Origin: Mariniphaga sp964559175
GTDB lineage: Bacteria; Bacteroidota; Bacteroidia; Bacteroidales; Prolixibacteraceae
Reading direction: 5' to 3'
NCBI GenBank assembly: GCA_964559175.1
Contig: CAZLGT010000014.1
Coordinates: 19,870-83,869, forward strand
DNA length: 64,000 bases
Position 1 is the first letter of the stretch, and the number at the start of each line of letters is the position of its first letter. Shown here piece by piece: positions 46,250 through 54,305 of the stretch. A model generated the notes under the pieces. The model ran no database searches. It had not been told where the DNA came from and saw nothing but the letters and a program-made list of their open reading frames with translations. A program made the position numbers and the translations under genes.

Positions 46250-49200
46250 TTAAAAGCTAATGTTTAAACCCAGTGAATAAGTTGACATGACTGGGAATGT
46301 CCCCGAAAGGTATGTTGCTCCTGTTTCAGGGTCACCACCATCCCAGTTAGTTAAAGTGGCCACGTTTTTGGCGGCAAGAAACAATCTGAATGAATTGATT
46401 TTAGATTCCTTTAACCACTGCGGATTGAAATTGTAAGATAACGTTATATCCTGTACTCTTAAAAAACCTCTTGATTGTAATCCAAGAAAACGACCGTCAC
46501 CCGAAAAAGTAGCCGATGGATAAACATTACTCGGGTTTTCAGGTGTCCAGTAAGGTTTATAAGTCATATTGGCATTAAAAAGCCCGGTACCTGAAGTTAA
46601 GTATGCCTGACTGTTTGGTTGAAGAAAATAATCATTCCCTCCAAATACACCAGACATCAAAACATAAAGTTCAAAATTTTTGTATGAAAAAGTATTGCTC
46701 ATATTCAGCCTGAAATTTTCTTTTTCGTACCCAAGAATAGTACGGTCATCTGCTGTGATACCAGGCTCTCCGTCAATATCTTCATATTTTGGTGCACCAG
46801 GAGTAGCTCCTGTCAAATCAATATACTCAGTATCATCCTCCTGCACAATTCCAATTTGTTTATAGCCAAATATTGCCCCCAAAGATTTTCCAATAAAAAG
46901 GCTGTTGGCAATATCATCGTCTTCCACACCATCTCCGTCTATATCCTCGCCATAAAGTTGAACAAGTTTATTCTGGTTTTTCCAGAAAGTAACCTGTGAA
47001 GACCATTTAAAATTACTATTCTGAATGTTGATAGAACGTAAGGTTAATTCAATACCTCTGTTATTAACTTGTCCCATTGAGGTTGTAATTGTTTTAAACC
47101 CAGTCATCACAGGAATATTCCGCGTAAAAATCTGATCGGTTGTTTTCGAAAAATATAAGTCCAAATCAACAAACAAACGATTATTCAACCAGGCCGATTC
47201 AAATCCAGTGTTCCAGGATTCGGTACTTTCCCAACCCAAATCATAATTTCCAAGAGTGCTTTGGACCAGTCCATAATAAATATATCCCGGATTATCGGAA
47301 AACTGGTATCTGTAACCACCGGAAGCACCGTTGGCAACTTGTGATAATGTAGAATAAGGATCGATTCCCTGGTTTCCGTTTTGCCCCCATGAAACTTTGA
47401 GTTTTAAATCATTTAATGATGCTACTCCATCCATAAAACTTTCATTGGTAATTCTCCAGGCAGCACCAGCCGCAGCAAAGTTGGCCCATTTGTTGTCAGC
47501 GCCAAAAACAGATGCCCCATCACGCCGGAAGGATCCTGTCAAAAAGTACCTGTCAAGGTAAGAGTAACTTAATCTGCCCAGATAGCCAATATTAGCTCTT
47601 TCGTAAGCATCTAAATTTACTTTTTGTACCGTAGCCTTATGTAGGCCCCACATTCCCAATGTAGTACTTCCGTTTGCGGAATAGTCGCTGCCGGTAGTGT
47701 TCACCATCTGGTATTTTTGATAATCACGGGTTGCAACCAGTGTAACGTCAACACTATGATCGCCAAATGTATTTTTATAGGCCAGAATATTGTCGAAAAC
47801 ATAACTGAATGTTCTGTCGTTTTGAAGATATCCATTTGCATTCGTGAGATAATTTACTACTACAGATGGCTGATATCGATGCAATCCTTCACCTTCTGCT
47901 ATATAGTAATCCTCATAGTAGAATTCACCCTGACGTCTCTGGTCTAAATTTGTCAGAAAATTAATCCGGTAACTCAGACCTTTTATCCAAGGCACAGTTA
48001 CCTCCAGATTGGAATTCAGCCTAAGACTCTGCAGAATATCCTGATTATCCCTGGTATTGTCATCAACTCCCCACAGAGGATTATTTCCGGATTGGGTGTA
48101 AGGATATTTTTCTAAATTTTTTTCATCATCCCTGTACATTACGCCGTAGGGTGACATTACCTGTGCAGTACCAATATTGGCAGCAAATCCCGAATAGTCG
48201 CGCCTTGAATAAGCTGCATCAACACCCAGTTTCAACCAACTGGTAATATCAGTGTTGATTTTTCCTAAAACAGACAAGCGGTCAAATTCATCACCAATTA
48301 CTACTCCCTTATGATTATCGTAGTTAGCCGATAAATAATAGTTAACGCCCTTTGCCGCTCCCGAAACTGCCAATTGATAATCCTGAACTACACCTACCTG
48401 AGTTACTTCATCCAGCCAAACTCTTTCTCTACCTTCAGCAAGGTTTTCGAGTTCTCCGGTTTTCAACCACGAAGTTGTTCCTTCAGGATATTGGTTTCGG
48501 GCGTTAACAACCTCTATCCATTTCTCACCTTTCATCATTGTTGGTTTGTCCTGCCATGTCTGAATTCCGGATGAAATATTAAATGTAATTACAGGTTTTT
48601 CGGAATGCCCTCTTTTTGTTGTTATGGCAATTACACCGTTTGCCGAACGGGATCCATACACTGCTGACGATACCGCATCTTTTAAAATATCAACATTTGC
48701 AATATCATTTGGATTTATATCATTCAGACTTCCCAGAAATATAACTCCATCCAGTACAATTAAAGGGTCATTCGTGCCACTGATTGAGTTTTGCCCACGT
48801 ATTAGCATACTTGGTTCTCCTCCTGCCGAGTTGGTAGGTCCAATATTTAACCCTGAAATATTTCCTTTCAGTGACTCCAGTGCATTAGTATTCGGCAATA
48901 ACGCAACCGATGAGTTTTCAATGTTAAGTGAACTTACCGATCCGGTAAAATCTTTACGCCTGGCTGTTCCATAACCAATAACAATGACTTCATCCAGTCC
49001 CAATGTCTCCTCCTGCATTACGATGTTGATGGTTTGTTGTCCTGCGATGTCAATCTCCTGCGTCCTCATCCCCACAAAAGAAAACACCAATGTTGCATTT
49101 TCGGGAATGCTGGAAAGCGAGTAGTTACCGTCGGCATTGGTAACTGTTCCCTGCGTGGTGCCTTTTACCACAACGGTCACACCGGGCAGTGGTTGACCCG

Positions 49201-49636
49201 CTGCGTCGGAAACTCTGCCGGAAAGAGCGGGTTGCTGTTGTAAGTTAACGGTTTCATAAACCGGTTCATGTTTTGAGAATAAAACCACCTGGCGGTCGAT
49301 AATCCGGTAGGCAGCATCGGTGTCTTTAAAAAGCCTGTCAAGGGCCTTGTCGATGGTCAGGTTTTTAAATTCAACACTTACAGTGCGGTCCACATCCACC
49401 ATTTTGCTGTTGTACAAAAACCGGAACTCCGACATGTTTTCGATTTCCAGCAAAACTTCACGCACGGTGGAGTTTTCCATGTTCAGGTTCAGTTTGGTTG
49501 CCTGGGCATAACCGCTGAGTGCGTAGCCCTGAACCACGGCGAGGATTAAAGCATACAATGTTAACCTCATACTTCGAAACATTTTTGCGGCCCATAGTTT
49601 TTTCAATTTGGGCCAGTTCTTACATAAAAATTTCAT
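46250..49636 (-). CDS. susC: SusC/RagA TonB-dependent transporter with N-terminal signalling domain
   Basis: A 1,128-aa outer-membrane transporter. Domains in order: signal peptide (cut near SGYAQ), an STN signalling domain with LNMENSTVREVLLEIENMS (about 45-95), a carboxypeptidase-regulatory-like domain with SDAAGQPLPGVTVVVKGT (about 105-190), the TonB plug with VVIGYGTARRKDFTGSVSSL, ALESLKGNISGLNIG and IVLDGV (about 200-310), and a 22-strand-type barrel ending in MSTYSLGLNISF. An STN domain means the transporter talks to the FecR protein upstream. I start it at ATG 49636 because it gives the signal peptide; a GTG at 49717 extends the frame. Confidence 0.95.
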   Translation of the reverse strand: MKFLCKNWPKLKKLWAAKMFRSMRLTLYALILAVVQGYALSGYAQATKLNLNMENSTVREVLLEIENMSEFRFLYNSKMVDVDRTVSVEFKNLTIDKALDRLFKDTDAAYRIIDRQVVLFSKHEPVYETVNLQQQPALSGRVSDAAGQPLPGVTVVVKGTTQGTVTNADGNYSLSSIPENATLVFSFVGMRTQEIDIAGQQTINIVMQEETLGLDEVIVIGYGTARRKDFTGSVSSLNIENSSVALLPNTNALESLKGNISGLNIGPTNSAGGEPSMLIRGQNSISGTNDPLIVLDGVIFLGSLNDINPNDIANVDILKDAVSSAVYGSRSANGVIAITTKRGHSEKPVITFNISSGIQTWQDKPTMMKGEKWIEVVNARNQYPEGTTSWLKTGELENLAEGRERVWLDEVTQVGVVQDYQLAVSGAAKGVNYYLSANYDNHKGVVIGDEFDRLSVLGKINTDITSWLKLGVDAAYSRRDYSGFAANIGTAQVMSPYGVMYRDDEKNLEKYPYTQSGNNPLWGVDDNTRDNQDILQSLRLNSNLEVTVPWIKGLSYRINFLTNLDQRRQGEFYYEDYYIAEGEGLHRYQPSVVVNYLTNANGYLQNDRTFSYVFDNILAYKNTFGDHSVDVTLVATRDYQKYQMVNTTGSDYSANGSTTLGMWGLHKATVQKVNLDAYERANIGYLGRLSYSYLDRYFLTGSFRRDGASVFGADNKWANFAAAGAAWRITNESFMDGVASLNDLKLKVSWGQNGNQGIDPYSTLSQVANGASGGYRYQFSDNPGYIYYGLVQSTLGNYDLGWESTESWNTGFESAWLNNRLFVDLDLYFSKTTDQIFTRNIPVMTGFKTITTSMGQVNNRGIELTLRSINIQNSNFKWSSQVTFWKNQNKLVQLYGEDIDGDGVEDDDIANSLFIGKSLGAIFGYKQIGIVQEDDTEYIDLTGATPGAPKYEDIDGEPGITADDRTILGYEKENFRLNMSNTFSYKNFELYVLMSGVFGGNDYFLQPNSQAYLTSGTGLFNANMTYKPYWTPENPSNVYPSATFSGDGRFLGLQSRGFLRVQDITLSYNFNPQWLKESKINSFRLFLAAKNVATLTNWDGGDPETGATYLSGTFPVMSTYSLGLNISF

Positions 49637-49719
49637 AAATTTACATGCTTTTAAATTAATAAATTGGTTATTAATGCCCTTCCTTTCGGCCAGGAAAGAG
49701 AAAGGCGAAAAGTACACAA

Positions 49720-49748
49720 GGGGATGCTTAAAGGCATCCCTTTTTTAG
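49720..49748. terminator. Hairpin between FecR and SusC
   Basis: GGGATGC and GCATCCC pair around TTAAAG, and TTTTTT follows on the plus strand while an A run precedes it on the minus strand. It stands between the FecR stop and the SusC start, so it may attenuate or process the minus-strand message. Confidence 0.5.
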
Positions 49749-49754
49749 TTCATG

Positions 49755-50789
49755 CTATTTTTGTTTTATTACAATTTCCATTTTGCTAAAGGTTTTATCG
49801 GTTTTCATTTCTCTTCGTTTGATCATATAATCAACAGGCGCTGATATTTTAAGCAACTCGAGTACCTGTTCAAGCGATTCATCTTCAAAAGTAGCTGTGT
49901 AGGCCCACCCTTTCAGTTCCGGACCTTCAAGTTGAATATCCACATTAAACCAGCGGTTGAGGCGACGAACCACCTCAGGCATGGGATCGTCCCTGAAAAC
50001 AAGTACGCCCTCTTTCCAGGCTTTATATTTTTTTGTATTTACTTTATCAATTGTCATTTCATTATCGCTGTCCAGGCAAAATATTTTTTCTCCGGGCTTC
50101 AACTGAACAATGTCTTTTTTATTGGTGCGATAATCACCCTGGAAGAGGTTAATTCCTCCTTCAACCAGAACAATTTCGGTAAGTTCTTCGTGTGGGTACC
50201 TGGTGGCAATAAATTCAGTACCGGTGACTTCAATATTAATTCTTCCGGTATTGACAATAAACGGAACTTCTCTATTTTCAGTCACTTCAAAATAAGCTTC
50301 GCCGAGGAGTTTTACCTCGCGAATGGTGTCGTTAAAAACCAGCGGATAGCTGAGGCTGGTTTTAGAGTTGAGATAAACCTTGGTGCTGTCGGGAAGATAA
50401 AACTCCGAACGCATGCCCGCCGGGATTTCCAACGTGTGCCATGCTACAAAAGGTTCGCCGGTTTTTTGCGGTTTTTCCATTGCAAACCAGAGGATTGCAG
50501 CAATAAGGGGCAGAATAAGCACGGCTGCCACTTTCTGGAAAATATCCAGTACCCGGATTTTTTTCTGTTTTTCTATTTTGGAATGGACTTGCTGTATGGC
50601 TTTTTCGGGATCGTATTTTTTCATGCGCCGCAGTTGCTCCATGCCTTCCCAGGCTCTAAGGGAATCGGCAAAAATTTGCCGATTCTCCTCAGACACTGCC
50701 TTCCACTGTTCTACCTTTTCCCTTTCCTCCGGGCTTAATGTGCCTTCGAACCAGGAGGGAATCAATTCTTCTATATGATTATGCTTCAT
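49755..50789 (-). CDS. FecR-family anti-sigma factor
   Basis: A 344-aa inner-membrane protein that senses the state of the SusC STN domain and controls the ECF sigma factor next to it. The N-terminal cytosolic helices (IPSWFEGTLSPEEREKVEQW) bind sigma, one transmembrane segment follows at about 85-103 (AAVLILPLIAAILWFAM), then the periplasmic FecR domain (EIPAGMRSEFYLPDSTKVYL, near residue 123) and the DUF4974-like C-terminal domain (VVRRLNRWFNVDIQL, EDESLEQVLELL). It is 204 bases downstream of the sigma gene, in the same direction. Confidence 0.95.
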   Translation of the reverse strand: MKHNHIEELIPSWFEGTLSPEEREKVEQWKAVSEENRQIFADSLRAWEGMEQLRRMKKYDPEKAIQQVHSKIEKQKKIRVLDIFQKVAAVLILPLIAAILWFAMEKPQKTGEPFVAWHTLEIPAGMRSEFYLPDSTKVYLNSKTSLSYPLVFNDTIREVKLLGEAYFEVTENREVPFIVNTGRINIEVTGTEFIATRYPHEELTEIVLVEGGINLFQGDYRTNKKDIVQLKPGEKIFCLDSDNEMTIDKVNTKKYKAWKEGVLVFRDDPMPEVVRRLNRWFNVDIQLEGPELKGWAYTATFEDESLEQVLELLKISAPVDYMIKRREMKTDKTFSKMEIVIKQK

Positions 50790-50993
50790 TTATTGCTTTT
50801 TGTTATGCGCTTTTTGGCGCATTGTAATTGTTAGACGAACGGGTGGGAAAATACACATATTGAAATGAAGATAAAAATTTTTTTGCGTGCTTTCAATCCC
50901 CCTGGCCCCCTTTGATATTGAGCTATGAATTCCATTACATGCATAGCAATCAAAGGGGGACGAAGCCCTGATGAAACGCAGGTGGTTGTCGAA

Positions 50994-51560
50994 TTATTGA
51001 AACAAATACATCAGCAAAAACAGCGGCAAATAATCTTTTAAATCGGTGCGGAGTTGTTTGAGAGCGTTGCTTACCTGAAGCTCAACGGTTCGTCTGGAAA
51101 GGCCCAGTTTGTCGGCAATTTCCTGGTTTTTTAACCCTTCAAACCGGCTGAGCTCAAAAATCTCCCGGCAGCGGGGCGGAAGTTTTTCCATGCTTTTTTC
51201 AACCACAGCCTGTAATTCAGCCTCGGCAAACCATAACGATGAGAGGTTTTCAGGCAATTCCTGTTTTTCGGCAATATGCTCTAATTTATGTGATTTTCTC
51301 TGTTCACGTTTCAGGAAGTCGAGCGAACGGTTTTTCACCGAAGCAAACAGGTAATTTTTAAGTGATGAGGTGATTTTAATTTGTTCGTGCTTAATCCATA
51401 GTGTCATAAACAACTCCTGAACAATATCTTCGGCTACTTCCTGTTTTCCTGTAATTCGTTCACAGTAAGCACATAATCCGGCATAATAATACTGAAAAAT
51501 AAAATCGAAAACTACCTTGTTTCGGGTTTTTAATCCTTTTATGAGGTATTGTTCTTCCAA
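50994..51560 (-). CDS. ECF sigma-70 factor, Bacteroidota PUL type
   Basis: A 188-aa sigma factor with region 2 (EDIVQELFMTLW, after FQYYYAGLCAYCERIT) and region 4 (LPPRCREIFELSRFEGLKNQEIADKLGLSRRTVELQVSNAL). It is expected to direct transcription of the adjacent susC/susD genes when FecR releases it. The start is TTG (51560-51558): the codon before it is TGA and the first in-frame ATG is about 50 residues later, inside region 2, so TTG is the only sensible start. A promoter stands 26 bases upstream. Confidence 0.93.
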   Translation of the reverse strand: MEEQYLIKGLKTRNKVVFDFIFQYYYAGLCAYCERITGKQEVAEDIVQELFMTLWIKHEQIKITSSLKNYLFASVKNRSLDFLKREQRKSHKLEHIAEKQELPENLSSLWFAEAELQAVVEKSMEKLPPRCREIFELSRFEGLKNQEIADKLGLSRRTVELQVSNALKQLRTDLKDYLPLFLLMYLFQ

Positions 51561-51585
51561 TCAGGTCAGGTTTTTGAATGAAAGC

Positions 51586-51615
51586 CAAAAGTAGTGAAAT
51601 GAGGGTAAAAAGCAA
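51586..51615 (-). promoter_or_regulatory. Bacteroidota-type promoter of the ECF sigma gene
   Basis: On the minus strand TTG (51615-51613) precedes TACTTTTG (51593-51586) by 19 bases, a near-ideal TTG-N19-TAnnTTTG. Housekeeping transcription of the sensor, not the target genes, is expected. Confidence 0.75.
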
Positions 51616-51632
51616 ATAAATTTTAACGTGTT

Positions 51633-51666
51633 AAACCTTAAAGGTTTCCAAAAATCTTGAAGGTTT
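51633..51666. repeat. Degenerate AACCTT-type inverted repeat, second copy
   Basis: AAACCTTAAAGGTTT (51633-51647) is followed by CAAAAATCTTGAAGGTTT up to 51666. It aligns with the repeat at 36678-36710 with a few changes, and is downstream of the M3 peptidase stop. Confidence 0.65.
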
Positions 51667-51676
51667 GATTGATATC

Positions 51677-53719
51677 CTACCTCAACCCGCTCCGTTCCAA
51701 CAGCGCATCTACGGTGGGTTCCTGGCCGCGGAAGCGCTTGTAAAGTATCATCGGGTGTTCAGTCCCGCCTTTTTCCAGGATGTTTTTCCGGAATGATTCA
51801 GCCACGTCTTTATTAAAAAGTCCTTTTTCCTTAAACAGGCTGAAAGCGTCGGCATCGAGCACTTCGGCCCATTTGTAGCTGTAGTAACCGGCTGCATAGC
51901 CGCCGGCAAACAGGTGTCCGAACTGTGTGCTCATGCAGGTTTCATCAATAACCGGAAAAATTCGGGTTTTCTTCCAGGCCTCTTCCTCAAACAGCTTCAC
52001 ATCACCATCGAACGGTTTTTCGAGAGTGTGCCAGGTCATATCAAGAAAACAAAAGCTCAACTGGCGAATGGAAAGGTAACCGGCCAGATAGTTTTGCGAA
52101 GCTTTGATTTTTTCTACCAGTTCAGCCGGAATTTTTTCGCCGGTTTCGTATTGGGTGGCAAATCGATCGAGGAACTCTTTTTCCACGGCCCAGTTTTCCA
52201 TGAGTTGCGAAGGCAGTTCCACAAAATCGCGGTAAACATTGGTGCCCGATAACCCGGAATAGGTGGAATTGGCCAGCATTCCGTGAAGCGCATGTCCAAA
52301 CTCGTGCATGAAAGTTTCCACTTCGTTAAAAGTAAGCAGGGCCGGTTTTGTTTCGGTTGGGCGGGTAAAGTTCATCACAATGGTAATGTGCGGACGCGAG
52401 TCTATGCCGTTTCCCTTCCACTGGCCTTTAAAGTCGTTCATCCAGGCGCCGCCCTGTTTTCCCGGGCGTGGGTGAAAGTCGGTATAGAGCACCGACAAAA
52501 ATGAACCGTCGGCATCGTAAACTTCATAAGGAACCACTTCTTCATTGTAAACTGGTATTTCTTTATTCGGTTTGAAGGTGATTCCAAACAGTTCGGTTGC
52601 CAGTCCGAAAACGCCATCAACCACTTTGTTCAGTTCAAAATAGGGCTTCAACATTTCATCGTTCAAATTGAACTTTTCTTCTTTCAGTTTTTCGCTGTAA
52701 TACGTCCAGTCCCAGGGCATAATTTCCCCTGAAAAACCTGCTTTTTGTGCAAAGGCTTTAATTTCCGTTTTTTCTTTTAAAGCCACAGCATAAGAGGCAT
52801 CGTAAAGGTCTTCTATTAGTTTGTAAACTCCCTCCTGGTTCATGGCCATGCGGCGTTCCAGTGCATAATCGGCATAATTTTTATACCCCAGAAGTTTGGC
52901 CATTTCCAGTCGGAGGTTCACCATTTTGCGGATGTTTTCGCGGTTATCAAATTCATTTCCTTTAAATGATTTCGACATGTAAGCCAGGTAAAGTTCTTTC
53001 CGTAAATCGCGGTTGTCGGCAAATTTCATAAACGGCAAATAGGAGGGCATGGTAATATCGAAAATCCAGCCTTCTTTGTTTTTGTTTTTTGCTTTGGCCG
53101 CTGCAGCTTCCAGAGCGCTTTCGGGCAAACCTGAAAGTTTGGTTTTGTCGGTAATGTGCATTTCGTAGTTGTTGGTTTCTTTCAGCACATTTTCACCGAA
53201 TTTGAGGGAAAGGGTGGACAATTCGGTACTGATTTCCCGGAATTTCTCTTTATCCGTATCCGAAAGATTGGCACCCTGACGAACAAAGTTGAGATAGGTG
53301 TTTTCGAGCAGGGTTTGCTGTTCGGGATTCAGGTTGAGGTTATCTTTTCGATTATAAACCGACCTAACCCGTTCAAATAATACCGGGTTTAAAGTGATGT
53401 CGTTTTGATATTTGGTAAGCAGCGGAGAAACTTCCTGTGCAATTTGCTGCAGTTCATCGCTGGTTTCGGCACTTACCAGGTTGAAAAAGATTCCGGCAGT
53501 TCGTGCCAGCAATTTTCCTGTCCTGTCAAGGGTTTCAACCGTATTTTCAAAGGTTGGTTCTGTCTTGTTTTCAACAATGGTTTTTATTTCTTTTTCGCCT
53601 TGTTTAATGGCTTGCCGAAATGCAGGTAAAAAATGGTCGTTTTTAATTTCCGGGAAAGGTGCTGTTTGGTGGGGTGTTTTGAATTCGCCTGAGAGCGGAT
53701 TTGTTTGCGTTTTTGTCAT
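51677..53719 (-). CDS. dcp: M3-family metallopeptidase (Dcp-like peptidyl-dipeptidase)
   Basis: A 680-aa zinc peptidase of the M3 (thimet/Dcp) family that degrades short peptides. The active-site motif FMHEFGHALHG (His472, Glu473, His476) is present, together with the third-ligand and TYSGLSGTNVYRDFVELPSQLMENW block characteristic of the family. No signal peptide, so it is probably cytoplasmic. I start at ATG 53719, 2 bases after the flavin reductase stop; ATG 53752 would overlap that gene by 31 bases. Confidence 0.92.
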   Translation of the reverse strand: MTKTQTNPLSGEFKTPHQTAPFPEIKNDHFLPAFRQAIKQGEKEIKTIVENKTEPTFENTVETLDRTGKLLARTAGIFFNLVSAETSDELQQIAQEVSPLLTKYQNDITLNPVLFERVRSVYNRKDNLNLNPEQQTLLENTYLNFVRQGANLSDTDKEKFREISTELSTLSLKFGENVLKETNNYEMHITDKTKLSGLPESALEAAAAKAKNKNKEGWIFDITMPSYLPFMKFADNRDLRKELYLAYMSKSFKGNEFDNRENIRKMVNLRLEMAKLLGYKNYADYALERRMAMNQEGVYKLIEDLYDASYAVALKEKTEIKAFAQKAGFSGEIMPWDWTYYSEKLKEEKFNLNDEMLKPYFELNKVVDGVFGLATELFGITFKPNKEIPVYNEEVVPYEVYDADGSFLSVLYTDFHPRPGKQGGAWMNDFKGQWKGNGIDSRPHITIVMNFTRPTETKPALLTFNEVETFMHEFGHALHGMLANSTYSGLSGTNVYRDFVELPSQLMENWAVEKEFLDRFATQYETGEKIPAELVEKIKASQNYLAGYLSIRQLSFCFLDMTWHTLEKPFDGDVKLFEEEAWKKTRIFPVIDETCMSTQFGHLFAGGYAAGYYSYKWAEVLDADAFSLFKEKGLFNKDVAESFRKNILEKGGTEHPMILYKRFRGQEPTVDALLERSGLR

Positions 53720-53721
53720 AT

Positions 53722-54294
53722 TTAGATTTTCTTTTTCTTTTGAACCGACCATCCAAACTTCCCGATCATTTTTCCGAGGCCGAAATAATGGCCGTGGCTG
53801 TAAACCAATGGACGGGCTTTTGCAAAACTGAAAGCCTTTTCGTCGTTCATGTATGTATCGTCAACCGAAACGCCAACCACTTCGGCAATAAACATGTGGT
53901 GGGTTCCCAGTTCTGTAATGTCTTTCACCACGCATTCGATGTTTACCGGCGATTCCTCGATGATGGGCGCTTTTACCTTTTGAGCCTGCCCCGGGGTCAG
54001 TTTCATCTTTTGCCATTTGTTGAATTTTCGGCCCGAGCGGCAACCGCACCAGTCGGTGGCTTTGGCCAGGTCTTCTGTGGTTAGATTAATAACAAATTCC
54101 CCCGTTCGTTTGATAATTTCGTAGGAATGCCGTCCCGGGCGAACCGAAATGGAACACATGGGAGGGTCGCTGTTGATGGTTCCCGTCCAGGCAATGGTAA
54201 TAATATTGTATTCTTCCGGAGTATGACCACAACTCACCATCACAGCAGGAAGCGGATAAATCAGGGTGCCAGGTTTCCAATGTGTTTTTGCCAT
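53722..54294 (-). CDS. Flavin reductase family protein
   Basis: A 190-aa FMN-binding split-barrel protein of the flavin reductase/HpaC-like family. Seen: MVSCGHTPEEYNIITIAWTG, NSDPPMCSISVRPGRHSYEIIKRTGEFVIN, and the helix LTTEDLAKATDWCGCRSGRKFNKW. These match FMN-binding proteins that pass electrons from NAD(P)H to a partner enzyme. It probably shares an operon with the M3 peptidase (2 bases) and with ispG, whose stop lies 11 bases upstream. The partner is unknown. Confidence 0.85.
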   Translation of the reverse strand: MAKTHWKPGTLIYPLPAVMVSCGHTPEEYNIITIAWTGTINSDPPMCSISVRPGRHSYEIIKRTGEFVINLTTEDLAKATDWCGCRSGRKFNKWQKMKLTPGQAQKVKAPIIEESPVNIECVVKDITELGTHHMFIAEVVGVSVDDTYMNDEKAFSFAKARPLVYSHGHYFGLGKMIGKFGWSVQKKKKI

Positions 54295-54305
54295 AAATAA
54301 CCTGC

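Noticed and set aside
53719..53752. N-terminal extension of the M3 peptidase (VGSKEKENLN)
   Set aside because: It would overlap the upstream flavin reductase by 31 bases; ATG 53719 begins 2 bases after that gene.
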